DNA of 64,000 nucleotides from Bradyrhizobium liaoningense (GTDB lineage: Bacteria > Pseudomonadota > Alphaproteobacteria > Rhizobiales > Xanthobacteraceae): assembly GCF_018130825.1 (NCBI RefSeq), contig NZ_JAFCJS010000003.1:636001-700000 (forward strand). The letters are read 5' to 3'. A model generated the notes under the pieces. It was not told the origin of the DNA, searched no databases, and saw only the letters and a program-made list of their open reading frames with translations. The stretch's first letter is position 1, and every line of letters begins with the position of its first letter. The position numbers and the translations under genes are program-made. Shown piece by piece: positions 27,355 to 36,406 of this stretch.

Positions 27355-28182
27355 CTAGCGGCGGAACGGATAGGCAAGCTGCCCTCCGATTTCCTTCGGC
27401 ATGGTCGCTTCGTCCTTGCCGTAGTCCTGCGGCAGCTTCCCCTCCGGCATGCGGAAGGTGCCGAACAGCACGTCCCAGATCGGGAACGTCCCGGCGAAAT
27501 TGGTGTCGCCGCCGTCCTCGAGCGGGGTGTGGTGCCAGCGGTGGAATACCGGCGTCGCCAAGACATATTTGAACGGCCCGAAGGTCCAGTTCAGGTTGGC
27601 GTGCACGAAGGCCGAATGGAAGGTCGTGAACGGGGAGACCCAGATCATGACGTTCGGGGAGATGCCGGCCATCAACAGCACGACGTCGACGCCGATGGTG
27701 CCGAGCACGAGATTGACGGGATGGAAGCGGGCCGCCGAAATCCAGCTGATCTCTTCCGAAGAGTGATGGATCGCGTGGTACTTCCAGAACTCGCCGCCAT
27801 GGAAGAGCCGGTGCAGCCAGTACAGCATGAAGTCCGACAGCACCAGGAACAGCGCGGCCTGCACCCAGAGCGGCAATTGCGCCAGCGGGCCGTGGCCGTT
27901 GTCGTAGAAGGCGATGAGATCGTCGGCGTCATGGATGTTGAAGAAGACGCCCGCTCCGACGATCAAGAGCCCGATGCGCATGGTGCGGGCAAACACCGGC
28001 ACGAAGAACCAGTAGCAGATGTCGGTGACGATCTCCCGCTTGCGCCACCACGGCACGCCGGGATTGCAGGCCCAGAAATGCTCGAGCACCGTGAAGACCA
28101 GCGCGAGCACGAAGGTGACGGGGACCACCTTCGCGATGGTATCGCCGAGCATCAGGGCGACTTGCATGGGCAGGCTCGACAT
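27355..28182 (-). CDS. Fatty acid hydroxylase / sterol desaturase family protein
   Basis: The 275-residue integral membrane di-iron enzyme has four to five TM helices and the three histidine clusters HRLFH (about 123-127), HAIHH (about 136-140) and HRWHH (about 215-219) that bind the iron pair. Such enzymes hydroxylate or desaturate fatty acyl chains, sterols or carotenoids; the substrate cannot be told from the sequence. It sits between Tad pilus genes on the opposite strand to the cpa operon, with no same-strand partner closer than 150 nt. Confidence 0.9.
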   Translation of the reverse strand: MSSLPMQVALMLGDTIAKVVPVTFVLALVFTVLEHFWACNPGVPWWRKREIVTDICYWFFVPVFARTMRIGLLIVGAGVFFNIHDADDLIAFYDNGHGPLAQLPLWVQAALFLVLSDFMLYWLHRLFHGGEFWKYHAIHHSSEEISWISAARFHPVNLVLGTIGVDVVLLMAGISPNVMIWVSPFTTFHSAFVHANLNWTFGPFKYVLATPVFHRWHHTPLEDGGDTNFAGTFPIWDVLFGTFRMPEGKLPQDYGKDEATMPKEIGGQLAYPFRR

Positions 28183-28450
28183 CGTCGCCTCTCTTCGGAA
28201 TTGCTGATCCTCCTACGCCTACTCCGCGAAATTTAAGGGAGGGTGAAGCCGGCGGCGCAGTTGCCGTGCGTCCGGAACCGGAGTGAATTTCGATAGGTGC
28301 CTTAAGGTGAAATTCACTCTGGGCAAAAGCATCGCGCAGGAATTGGGTTTACACGATCGAATTAACTCTACCGAAAGAGCTCGGCTCTCATGGTCATCAC
28401 GTCAACGACAGCGCCGAACGAGGCGATCACACCCAAGATGGAGTTTGTTC

Positions 28451-28615
28451 ATGAAGAACTTGATTGCGCGTTTCGCGAAGGATGAATCCGGCGCCACCGC
28501 CATCGAATACGGCCTGATCGCCGCCGGCATCGCGCTGGCCATCATCACCGTCGTCAACAATCTCGGCAGCACGCTGAACACCAAGTTCGGCTCGATCAGC
28601 AGCTCGCTGAAGTAA
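28451..28615 (+). CDS. Flp/Fap-type major pilin
   Basis: The 54-residue prepilin has a short basic leader and the class IVb Flp cleavage site: cleavage after Gly14 yields a mature protein beginning ATAIEYGLIAAGIALAII, with the conserved Glu5 and adjacent Tyr. The hydrophobic helix continues to a Gly/Ser/Asn-rich end. It is the structural subunit of the Tad pilus used for attachment. A long leader and a strong terminator immediately after it imply a much higher level of its own mRNA than of downstream cpa genes. Confidence 0.95.
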   Translation: MKNLIARFAKDESGATAIEYGLIAAGIALAIITVVNNLGSTLNTKFGSISSSLK

Positions 28616-28638
28616 GCGACCGACCAACGACGGCAAAA

Positions 28639-28666
28639 GCCCCGGACCTCCGGGGCCTTTGTTTTT
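28639..28666 (+). terminator. Terminator after flp pilin
   Basis: GCCCCGGA and TCCGGGGC form an eight-bp stem with a short loop followed by CTTTGTTTTT. It lies 24 nt past the pilin stop and would let most transcripts end there, with partial read-through into cpaA. Confidence 0.8.
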
Positions 28667-28685
28667 CTGAGTACGGCGAGTTCCA

Positions 28686-28832
28686 GTGGCGTTGCGAAAG
28701 TACAGAACCGATGCCGCGGTTGCAGCGAGCGAGGCGCAGGCGGCGCCGACCGGCTCGCCGGCCTATTGGGTATGCCTTGCGCTGCTGCTGGCAACGGTCG
28801 CACTCGCCGCACGCATTGCCAGCCTCTGGTGA
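28686..28832 (+). CDS. Small single-TM membrane peptide between flp and cpaA
   Basis: A 48-codon frame beginning GTG at 28686 and ending TGA at 28830-28832 encodes a polar N-terminal half (VALRKYRTDAAVAASEAQAA) and a hydrophobic helix YWVCLALLLATVALAARIAS ending in Leu-Trp. It resembles the small Flp-locus peptides that accompany prepilin peptidase genes, but no family is recognised. The Shine-Dalgarno is weak (GGCGAG), which lowers confidence. It follows the pilin terminator and precedes cpaA by 124 nt. Composition and G/C third positions fit real coding sequence. Confidence 0.5.
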   Translation: MALRKYRTDAAVAASEAQAAPTGSPAYWVCLALLLATVALAARIASLW

Positions 28833-28956
28833 GCTTGTCTCCGGCGGGCTATTGCCGGTCCAGACCGCTGCCGCCGTTGTCGGTTTGTTTAGCACTGCCA
28901 GCTAGCATCGCGCGACGCCAGATCCCGCGACAAACCCAGGCCTCAAGACGCAGCCC

Positions 28957-29481
28957 ATGATCCTCGACCTTGCGCGCCTCATGCTCTTCCCGGCCCTGAT
29001 GGCGTTCGCGGCCGCGAGCGATCTCTTCACGATGACCATCTCGAACCGTGTGTCGATGGCGCTGGTCGCGGGCTTCTTCGTGCTCGCTCTTGCCGGTGGC
29101 ATGGCACCTTACGAGATGCTCACACATGTCGGCGCCGGCGCGCTTCTGCTGGTCGTGGCCTTCACGTGCTTCGCGATGGGTTGGGTCGGCGGCGGCGACG
29201 CCAAGGTGGCGGCCTCCGTCGCGCTCTGGTTCGGCTTCGCGCACCTGATGAACTTCCTGCTCTACGCCTCGCTGTTCGGCGGAGCGCTGACGCTGCTCCT
29301 GCTCCAGTTCCGGCAATGGCCGCTGCCCTATGGCCTCGCGGGCCAAGCCTGGCTTGCACGACTGCACGCCAAGGAGAGCGGCATCCCCTACGGCATCGCG
29401 CTCGCGCTGAGCGCGCTGATGGTCTACCCGGAGACCGAGTGGGTGAAGGCGATCGACCTCGCCCATTTCGCACTGCGCTGA
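28957..29481 (+). CDS. cpaA: Prepilin peptidase CpaA/TadV
   Basis: The 174-residue type IV prepilin peptidase (A24 family) is an integral membrane aspartyl protease that cleaves the Flp prepilin and TadE/F pseudopilins. The catalytic Asp residues are visible in AASDLFTMTISNR (about residue 22) and in GGGDAKVAA (about 87). Five to six TM helices fit the short, methylase-free CpaA type. It is followed by cpaB after 120 nt. Confidence 0.95.
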   Translation: MILDLARLMLFPALMAFAAASDLFTMTISNRVSMALVAGFFVLALAGGMAPYEMLTHVGAGALLLVVAFTCFAMGWVGGGDAKVAASVALWFGFAHLMNFLLYASLFGGALTLLLLQFRQWPLPYGLAGQAWLARLHAKESGIPYGIALALSALMVYPETEWVKAIDLAHFALR

Positions 29482-29601
29482 ACGCTTCGGGTAAACCCGG
29501 CGTTAAGGCGATTTAGATACGCCTCATTAACCATGCTTTGACGAATAGCTGGTCAACTGCCGATTACGGCGGCGGCAGCGTCGCGGCGTTCTTGTTGGAA
29601 A

Positions 29602-30411
29602 GTGAAGCGTATGAATAGGGCACGCATTGTCGTCCTGACGGTCGCCATCTGCGCCGGCGGCGTCGCCGCGTACCTGGCGAGCGGCTCGGACAATTCTGCG
29701 CCGCCTCCGGCGGCTCCGGTCGCGCAGCTTCCGACCGTCGACGTGCTGGTGGCCAAGAACGACATCGGTCTCGGCCAGACCGTCAAGCCCGAAGACGTGC
29801 AATGGCAGACCTGGCCGGCCGCGACCGCCAGCGCCACCTTCATCCGCCGCAACGAGCGCCCGGAGGGCGCGACCCAGGTGACGGGCTCGATCGCACGCGC
29901 CCCCTTCATCCAGGGTGAGCCGATCCGAGACCAGAAGCTGGTCAAGCCGGAGGGCTCCGGCTTCATGGCAGCAATCCTGCCCACCGGCATGCGCGCGATC
30001 TCGACCGAGATCTCGCCCGAGACCGGCGCAGGCGGCTTCATCCTGCCCAACGATCGCGTCGACGTGCTCCTGACCCGCCGCCTCAAGAACCCGGATCAGA
30101 GCAGCGGCGCTCCCGATCTCATCACCTCCGAGATCATCCTGGCCAACATTCGCGTCCTGGCCATCGATCAGGCGCCGAAGGAGAAGGACGGCCAGAACGC
30201 GGTGGTCGGCAAGACCGTCACCCTCGAGCTCAATCCCGCACAGACGGCGACGCTGTCCGCCGCCCGTCAGAGCGGCACGCTGTCGCTGGCGCTGCGCAGC
30301 ATCGTCGACGTCAAGATGAGCGAGATCACGCTCGATGATTCCGCGCAGAAGCGCGATGGCGTTTCGATCATTCGCTACGGCATCCCGAGCACGACGGCAA
30401 AGGCACGATGA
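29602..30411 (+). CDS. cpaB: Flp pilus assembly protein CpaB/RcpC
   Basis: The ~267-residue protein has an N-terminal TM/signal segment (about 8-24) and a SAF/antifreeze-like domain (VDVLVAKNDIGLGQTVKPEDVQW, residues 50-73) of the RcpC/CpaB family, thought to stabilise the secretin CpaC or bind peptidoglycan. ATG at 29611 is the likely start; the frame is open from GTG 29602. Its stop overlaps the first possible cpaC start (ATGA). Confidence 0.93.
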   Translation: MKRMNRARIVVLTVAICAGGVAAYLASGSDNSAPPPAAPVAQLPTVDVLVAKNDIGLGQTVKPEDVQWQTWPAATASATFIRRNERPEGATQVTGSIARAPFIQGEPIRDQKLVKPEGSGFMAAILPTGMRAISTEISPETGAGGFILPNDRVDVLLTRRLKNPDQSSGAPDLITSEIILANIRVLAIDQAPKEKDGQNAVVGKTVTLELNPAQTATLSAARQSGTLSLALRSIVDVKMSEITLDDSAQKRDGVSIIRYGIPSTTAKAR

Positions 30412-31892
30412 GGGCAGTCGATATGAAATGCAGGGCAGATTTGACGACGATGCGAACCTCACTGGTTCGCGCCCTGTCGTTTTCGGCCGCCCTCGCGCTG
30501 GTGCTCAACCCGGCGTTGACCCCCGTGGTCGCCGCCGACTACCGCCCCGTGGCGCCGGCCGCCGCCGACGGCCAGATGAACGCGCGCTTCCTTTCGCTCG
30601 GCGTCGGCAAGTCGATCGTGATCGACCTGCCGCGCGACATCAAGGACGTGCTGGTCGCCGACCCCAAGATTGCCAACGCCGTGGTCCGCTCGGCGCAGCG
30701 CGCCTACATCATCGGCGCCTCGGTCGGCCAGACCAACATCGTATTCTTCGATTCCGCCGGCCAGCAGATTGCGGCCTACGACATAGCGGTCAAGCGCGAC
30801 CTCAACGGCGTGCGCGCCGCATTGAAGCAGGTCCTGCCGAATTCCGACATCCAGATCGACGGGCTCGGCGAGGGTGTCGTGCTGACCGGCAGCGTGGCGA
30901 GTCCGATGGAGGCGCAGCAGGCCAACGAACTCGCCGCGCGCCTCGCCGGCGGCGCCGACAAGGTGGTGAACTCGATCGTGGTCCGCGGCCGCGACCAGGT
31001 CATGCTGAAGGTGACGGTGGCCGAGGTCCAGCGCAACATCGTCAAGCAGCTCGGCATCGACCTCTCCGCGAACCTGAACTACGGCACCTCGGTGGTGAGC
31101 TTCACCAACTCGAACCCGTTCACGGCCCTGGGCCGCAATCTCGTGGACGGCAACAATCTGACCACGAAGTTCGGCACGTCGGTGCAGGCAACGCTACGCG
31201 CGATGGAGACCGCGGGCGTGATCCGGACGCTGGCGGAGCCGAACCTGACCGCGATCTCCGGGGAGTCGGCGACCTTCATCGCCGGCGGCGAATTCCCGGT
31301 GCCGGCAGGCTATGCGTGCGATCCCACGACGCATGTCTGTACCACCCAGATCAGCTTCAAGAAGTTCGGCATCTCGCTCAACTTCACCCCTGTCGTCCTG
31401 ACCGAGGGCAAGATCAGCCTGCGCGTGATGACCGAGGTCTCGGAGCTCTCGAACGAGAATTCGATCACGCTGTCGCAGGCCGTCACCTCGACGTCGGTGA
31501 ACTCGCTGACGGTGCCCTCGATCCGGACCCGCCGCGCCGAGACCTCGCTGGAAATTCCCTCCGGCGGCGCGATGGCGATGGCCGGCCTGATCCAGCAGCA
31601 GACCAAGCAGGCGGTGAGCGGATTGCCGGGCCTGATGCAGCTTCCAGTGCTCGGCACGCTGTTTCGCAGCCGCGACTTCGTCAACAACGCGACCGAGCTG
31701 GTCGTGATCGTGACGCCTTATGTCGTTCGCGCAACAGCGCCGAAGGATCTGTCGCGGCCGGATGACGGCTTCGCCGCGCCTGCCGACCCGCAGGCCGAGC
31801 TGATCGGCAACATCAACCGCATCTATGGCGTGCCCGGCCGGACCGAACCGGCCCGGAACTACCGTGGCACCTACGGCTTCATCACCGACTGA
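30408..31892 (+). CDS. cpaC: Type II/IV secretin CpaC/RcpA
   Basis: The ~490-residue outer-membrane secretin forms the pore for Flp pili. After a signal peptide (about 15-44) comes the pilus N-terminal domain (about 60-135), a BON-like segment (about 145-210) and the secretin beta-barrel domain (about 240-460), with the conserved VPGLMQLPVLGTLFRSRDF-type end and VIVTPYVV. Starts at 30408, 30423 (M6) or 30450 (M15) are possible. It lies between cpaB and cpaD in standard order. Confidence 0.95.
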   Translation: MRAVDMKCRADLTTMRTSLVRALSFSAALALVLNPALTPVVAADYRPVAPAAADGQMNARFLSLGVGKSIVIDLPRDIKDVLVADPKIANAVVRSAQRAYIIGASVGQTNIVFFDSAGQQIAAYDIAVKRDLNGVRAALKQVLPNSDIQIDGLGEGVVLTGSVASPMEAQQANELAARLAGGADKVVNSIVVRGRDQVMLKVTVAEVQRNIVKQLGIDLSANLNYGTSVVSFTNSNPFTALGRNLVDGNNLTTKFGTSVQATLRAMETAGVIRTLAEPNLTAISGESATFIAGGEFPVPAGYACDPTTHVCTTQISFKKFGISLNFTPVVLTEGKISLRVMTEVSELSNENSITLSQAVTSTSVNSLTVPSIRTRRAETSLEIPSGGAMAMAGLIQQQTKQAVSGLPGLMQLPVLGTLFRSRDFVNNATELVVIVTPYVVRATAPKDLSRPDDGFAAPADPQAELIGNINRIYGVPGRTEPARNYRGTYGFITD

Positions 31893-31912
31893 GGCGGAAC
31901 GGGGACTTCAAG

Positions 31913-32647
31913 ATGATCACAAGACCACCCCAGCTTCGCAAACGCGCCATCGGCTTCGGCGGCGCGCTCGTCGGCATCGCGCTTGCGCTCGGCGGCTGCC
32001 AGCACGACGAGGTGGCGACCGCCTCCATTCCCGACGACTACAAGCAGCGTCACCCGATCGCGGTCGAGGAGCAGAACCGCTCGATCGTCGTCTTCGTCGG
32101 CCACGCGCGCGGTGGGCTCACCGCCGGCCAGCGCGCCGACGTGATGGGCCTGGCATCGGCCTGGCTGCACGAAGGCACCGGCGCCATCCATATCGACGTG
32201 CCGTCCGGCACGCCGAATGCGCGCCCGGCATCCGAGTCGATGCGTGAGATCCAGGCCATGCTGGCAGCCGCGGGCGTTCCCCCGCGCGGCATCATCACCC
32301 GCCCCTACCAGCCGACAGACAAGCGCTTCCTGCCGCCGATCCGGCTGACCTATTCCAAGATCGCCGCGGTCGCGGGTCCCTGCGGACTGTGGCCGGAGGA
32401 CATCGGCCCCTCGATGAAGAACAAGAGCTGGTTCGAGAACAAGGACTATTACAATTTCGGCTGCGCCTATCAGCGCAACATGGCCGCCATGGTCGACAAC
32501 CCGGCGGACCTCGAGCAGCCGCGTTCGGAATCGCCGTCCTACACGACGCGGCGCACCGCCGCGTTCGAGAAGTATCGCAAGGGAACTCCGACGGCCGTCA
32601 TCTATCCTGAAGCCGAAAAGGCCAAACTCAGCGACACCGGCAAATGA
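31913..32647 (+). CDS. cpaD: Flp pilus assembly lipoprotein CpaD
   Basis: The 244-residue product has a lipoprotein signal with lipobox LALGGC at about residues 26-31, then the CpaD domain with the YQPTDKRFLPPIRLTYSKIAA block and a conserved CGLWPEDIG motif near residue 158. It helps localise or stabilise the secretin in the outer membrane. Its TGA overlaps the cpaE start by four bases. Confidence 0.94.
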   Translation: MITRPPQLRKRAIGFGGALVGIALALGGCQHDEVATASIPDDYKQRHPIAVEEQNRSIVVFVGHARGGLTAGQRADVMGLASAWLHEGTGAIHIDVPSGTPNARPASESMREIQAMLAAAGVPPRGIITRPYQPTDKRFLPPIRLTYSKIAAVAGPCGLWPEDIGPSMKNKSWFENKDYYNFGCAYQRNMAAMVDNPADLEQPRSESPSYTTRRTAAFEKYRKGTPTAVIYPEAEKAKLSDTGK

Positions 32648-33912
32648 TCAGCTACGCTCGCCAGTCCCAAGAAGAGCAGCCGGAAGCATCGCTCCCACCG
32701 GTCGAGGAGCATATTGCGCCGGCGCCGCGCGTTTCGGTCCAGGCTTTCTGCGAGACCGTGGAGACCGCTGCCGCGGTGCAGTCGGCCGGCGAGGATCGCC
32801 GCCTCGGCAAGGCCCACCTGAAGATCCAGATGGGCGGCATGGCGGCCGCGATCGAAGCCTACCGCTCGGCGCCCACGCCGAACGTGATCGTGCTCGAGAG
32901 CGACGGCCGCAACGACCTGCTGGGCGGGCTCGACCAGCTCGCCACGGTCTGCGACGCCGGCACCCGCGTGGTGGTGATCGGCCGCATCAACGACGTCACG
33001 CTCTATCGCGAGCTGGTGCGTCGCGGCGTCAGCGACTACGTGCTCGCGCCGGTCGGCCCCATCGACGTCGTGCGCTCGATCTGCAACCTGTTCTCCGCAC
33101 CGGAAGCCAAGGCGGTCGGCCGCATCATCGCGGTGGTCGGCGCCAAGGGCGGCGTCGGCGCATCCACCATCTCCCACAACGTCGCCTGGGCGATCGCGCG
33201 CGATCTCGCGATGGACGCGGTGGTCGCCGATCTCGACCTCGCCTTCGGCACCGCCGGGCTCGACTACAATCAGGACCCGCCACAGGGCATCGCCGACGCC
33301 GTGTTCTCGCCCGATCGCGTCGATACCGCCTTCATCGACCGTCTGCTGTCGAAATGCACGGACCACCTCAGCCTGCTGGCGGCGCCCGCCACGCTCGACC
33401 GGGTCTATGATTTCGGCACCGACGCCTTCGATGCCGTGTTCGACACGCTGCGCTCCACCATGCCGTGCATCGTGCTCGATATCCCGCACCAGTGGTCGGG
33501 CTGGACCAAGCGCGCCCTGATCGGCGCGGACGACATCCTGATCGTGGCGGCGCCGGACCTCGCCAATCTGCGCAACACCAAGAACCTGTTCGATCTGCTG
33601 AAGGCCTCGCGCCCGAACGACCGGCCGCCGCTCTACTGCCTGAACCAGGTCGGCGTCCCCAAGCGGCCCGAAATCGCCGCCACCGAGTTCGCCAAGGCGA
33701 TCGAGAGCCAGCCGGTCGTCTCGATCCCGTTCGAGCCGCAGATTTTCGGTTCGGCAGCCAACAACGGCCAGATGATCGCGGAGATCTCCGCCAACCACAA
33801 GTCGATCGAAATGTTTCTCCAGATCGCCCAGCGCCTGACCGGTCGCAGCGAGACGAAGAAACAAAAGTCGTCCTTGCTTTCACCCCTGATTGAGAAGTTG
33901 CGGGGAAAATAA
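32644..33912 (+). CDS. cpaE: Pilus assembly ATPase CpaE/TadZ
   Basis: The 422-residue protein combines an N-terminal receiver-like/atypical REC domain (about 40-155) with a ParA/MinD-type ATPase domain carrying the deviant Walker A GAKGGVGAST near residues 169-178 and VVADLDLAFGTAG near 194. CpaE/TadZ places the Tad machine at the cell pole. It overlaps cpaD by 4 nt and precedes cpaF by 21 nt. Confidence 0.94.
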   Translation: MISYARQSQEEQPEASLPPVEEHIAPAPRVSVQAFCETVETAAAVQSAGEDRRLGKAHLKIQMGGMAAAIEAYRSAPTPNVIVLESDGRNDLLGGLDQLATVCDAGTRVVVIGRINDVTLYRELVRRGVSDYVLAPVGPIDVVRSICNLFSAPEAKAVGRIIAVVGAKGGVGASTISHNVAWAIARDLAMDAVVADLDLAFGTAGLDYNQDPPQGIADAVFSPDRVDTAFIDRLLSKCTDHLSLLAAPATLDRVYDFGTDAFDAVFDTLRSTMPCIVLDIPHQWSGWTKRALIGADDILIVAAPDLANLRNTKNLFDLLKASRPNDRPPLYCLNQVGVPKRPEIAATEFAKAIESQPVVSIPFEPQIFGSAANNGQMIAEISANHKSIEMFLQIAQRLTGRSETKKQKSSLLSPLIEKLRGK

Positions 33913-33933
33913 GCCGCCGCATGGAGTCGTTAA

Positions 33934-35403
33934 GTGTTCGGTAAGCGTAGCGGAACAGACACCGACCTTCGGGCCCCCAAGCCCGGCGCCGTGTCGCCAG
34001 AGCCTGCCCCGGCTCCGGCGCCGACGATGTCGCGCGCGCCGCCCCCGCCGGCCGTCGCCTCGCCACCACTCGCCCCGATCAAAGCCCCGCCGCCGCCTCC
34101 CATGGAGAACCGGCGCTCGGACAATTATTACGAGGTCAAGGCGACCATCTTCGGCGCGCTGATCGAGGCCATCGACCTCGCCCAGCTGGCCAAGCTCGAT
34201 TCGGAATCCGCCCGCGAGGAAATCCGCGACATCGTCAACGAGATCATCGCGATCAAGAATATCGTGATGTCGATCGCCGAGCAGGAGGAACTGCTCGACG
34301 ACATCTGCAACGACGTGCTCGGCTACGGTCCGCTGGAGCCGCTGCTGTCGCGCGACGACATCGCGGACATCATGGTCAACGGCGCCAACACCGTCTACAT
34401 CGAGGTCGCCGGCAAGATCCAGCGTACCGGCATCCGCTTCCGCGACAACCAGCAGCTCCTCAACATCTGTCAGCGCATCGTCAGCCAGGTCGGCCGGCGC
34501 GTCGACGAATCATCGCCGATCTGCGACGCACGCCTCGCCGACGGCTCCCGCGTCAATGCCATCGTGCAGCCGCTGTCGATCGACGGGCCCACGCTCACCA
34601 TCCGCAAGTTCAAGAAGGACAAGCTGACGCTGGATCAGCTCGTCAAGTTCGGCGCGATCTCGCCGGAGGGCGCCGAGATCCTCCAGATCATCGGCCGCGT
34701 CCGCTGCAACGTGCTGATCTCCGGCGGTACCGGATCGGGCAAGACCACGCTGCTCAACTGCCTCACCAACTACATCGAACACGACGAGCGCGTCATCACC
34801 TGCGAGGACGCCGCCGAGCTTCAGCTCCAGCAGCCCCATGTGGTGCGGCTCGAGACCCGCCCGCCCAACATCGAGGGCGAGGGCCAGGTGACCATGCGCG
34901 AGCTGGTACGCAACTGCCTGCGTATGCGCCCTGAACGGATCATCGTCGGCGAAGTCCGCGGACCCGAGGCGTTCGATCTGCTGCAGGCCATGAACACCGG
35001 CCATGACGGCTCGATGGGCACGCTGCACGCCAACAATCCGCGCGAGGCGCTCTCGCGCTGCGAATCCATGATCACGATGGGCGGCTTTTCCCTTCCGTCG
35101 CGAACAATTCGCGAGATGATCTGCGCCTCGATCGACGTCATCGTCCAGGCGGCGCGCCTGCGCGACGGTTCGCGCCGCATCACCCACATCACCGAGGTGA
35201 TGGGCATGGAAGGCGACACCATCATCACCCAGGACATCTTCGTCTACGACCTGATCGGCGAGGACGCCAACGGCAAGATCATCGGCCGGCACCGCTCGAC
35301 CGGCATCGGCCGTCCGAAGTTCTGGGAACGCGCCCGCTATTACGGCGACGAGAAACGCCTTGCCGCCGCGCTGGACGCTGCGGAAGTGGCGCCGACGAAA
35401 TGA
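33934..35403 (+). CDS. cpaF: Secretion ATPase CpaF/TadA
   Basis: The 489-residue type II/IV secretion ATPase drives Flp pilus extension and retraction. A Pro/Ala-rich ~60-residue N-terminus leads to the N-terminal domain, then Walker A SGGTGSGKT near residues 263-271, the Asp box, Walker B RIIVGEVRG near 331-339 and the His box TGHDGSMGTLHAN near 352-364. GTG at 33934 has GGAG seven bases upstream. It precedes tadB by 16 nt. Confidence 0.96.
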   Translation: MFGKRSGTDTDLRAPKPGAVSPEPAPAPAPTMSRAPPPPAVASPPLAPIKAPPPPPMENRRSDNYYEVKATIFGALIEAIDLAQLAKLDSESAREEIRDIVNEIIAIKNIVMSIAEQEELLDDICNDVLGYGPLEPLLSRDDIADIMVNGANTVYIEVAGKIQRTGIRFRDNQQLLNICQRIVSQVGRRVDESSPICDARLADGSRVNAIVQPLSIDGPTLTIRKFKKDKLTLDQLVKFGAISPEGAEILQIIGRVRCNVLISGGTGSGKTTLLNCLTNYIEHDERVITCEDAAELQLQQPHVVRLETRPPNIEGEGQVTMRELVRNCLRMRPERIIVGEVRGPEAFDLLQAMNTGHDGSMGTLHANNPREALSRCESMITMGGFSLPSRTIREMICASIDVIVQAARLRDGSRRITHITEVMGMEGDTIITQDIFVYDLIGEDANGKIIGRHRSTGIGRPKFWERARYYGDEKRLAAALDAAEVAPTK

Positions 35404-35419
35404 GCGGGGCAGCGACGTC

Positions 35420-36397
35420 ATGAACATTCAGGTCCTCGCCCTCGCCTTCCTCGCCACCGCCGCCGTCGGCGGCATCGCCTGGGTCTTCCTCTATCCGTTG
35501 CTGTCAGGAGAACGGCAGGCGGAAAACCGCCGCGCCTCGATCGCGCGCGCCGACGCGCCGGCGGCCAAGCAGACCGAAAAGAGCCAGCGCACGCGCCGCG
35601 AGCAGGTCGAGAGCTCGCTGAAGGATCTCGAGGCACGGCGTCAGCAGGAGAAGAGCGTTCCGCTCAGCGTCCGCCTGTCGCAGGCAGGGCTGGACTGGAC
35701 ACCGCAGAAATTCTGGATCGTGTCCGCCGTCGTGGCGGGCGTGCTGTTCGCGGCCGCCATGTTCGTCGGCGGCGGCCTGCTCGGCGCCGCCGGCCTTGCC
35801 TTTGCCGGCGGCTTCGGCCTGCCGCGCTGGGCACTCGGCTTCCTGAAGAAGCGTCGCGAAGCCAAATTCCTGAAGGCGCTGCCCGACGCCGTCGACGTGA
35901 TCGTCCGCGGCATCAAGGCGGGCCTGCCGCTGTTCGAATCGATCAAGGTCGTCGCTGCGGACGCGCCCGAGCCGCTGCGCAGCGAGTTCCTGGCGATCAT
36001 CGAGACGCAGGCGATCGGCATGCCGCTCGGCGAAGCCTGCTCGCGCCTCTACGATCGGATGCCACTGCCGGAAGCCAATTTCTTCGGGATCGTCATCTCG
36101 ATCCAGCAGAAGTCGGGCGGCAATCTCTCCGAAGCGCTCGGCAACCTCTCCAAGGTGCTGCGTGACCGCAAGAAGATGAAGGAAAAGATCCAGGCGATGT
36201 CGATGGAAGCCAAGGCCTCGGCCGGCATCATCGGCTCGCTGCCGCCGATCGTGATGTTCCTCGTTTATCTCACGACGCCGCACTACATCTCGCTGCTGTG
36301 GACCCATCCTACCGGCCAGCTCATGCTGGTCGGCTGCGTCATCTGGATGTCGATCGGCATCATGGTGATGAAGAAGATGATCAATTTCGATTTCTGA
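35420..36397 (+). CDS. tadB: Flp pilus inner-membrane platform protein TadB
   Basis: The 325-residue platform protein has a T2SSF domain (about 160-290) with the ADAPEPLRSEF and GGNLSEAL-type blocks and four TM helices, two near 100-145 and two at the end. With TadC it anchors CpaF and moves pilins into the growing fibre. ATG at 35420 is chosen because it places the first TM helix at residues 3-25. Confidence 0.94.
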   Translation: MNIQVLALAFLATAAVGGIAWVFLYPLLSGERQAENRRASIARADAPAAKQTEKSQRTRREQVESSLKDLEARRQQEKSVPLSVRLSQAGLDWTPQKFWIVSAVVAGVLFAAAMFVGGGLLGAAGLAFAGGFGLPRWALGFLKKRREAKFLKALPDAVDVIVRGIKAGLPLFESIKVVAADAPEPLRSEFLAIIETQAIGMPLGEACSRLYDRMPLPEANFFGIVISIQQKSGGNLSEALGNLSKVLRDRKKMKEKIQAMSMEAKASAGIIGSLPPIVMFLVYLTTPHYISLLWTHPTGQLMLVGCVIWMSIGIMVMKKMINFDF

Positions 36398-36406
36398 CGG
36401 TGGCGT

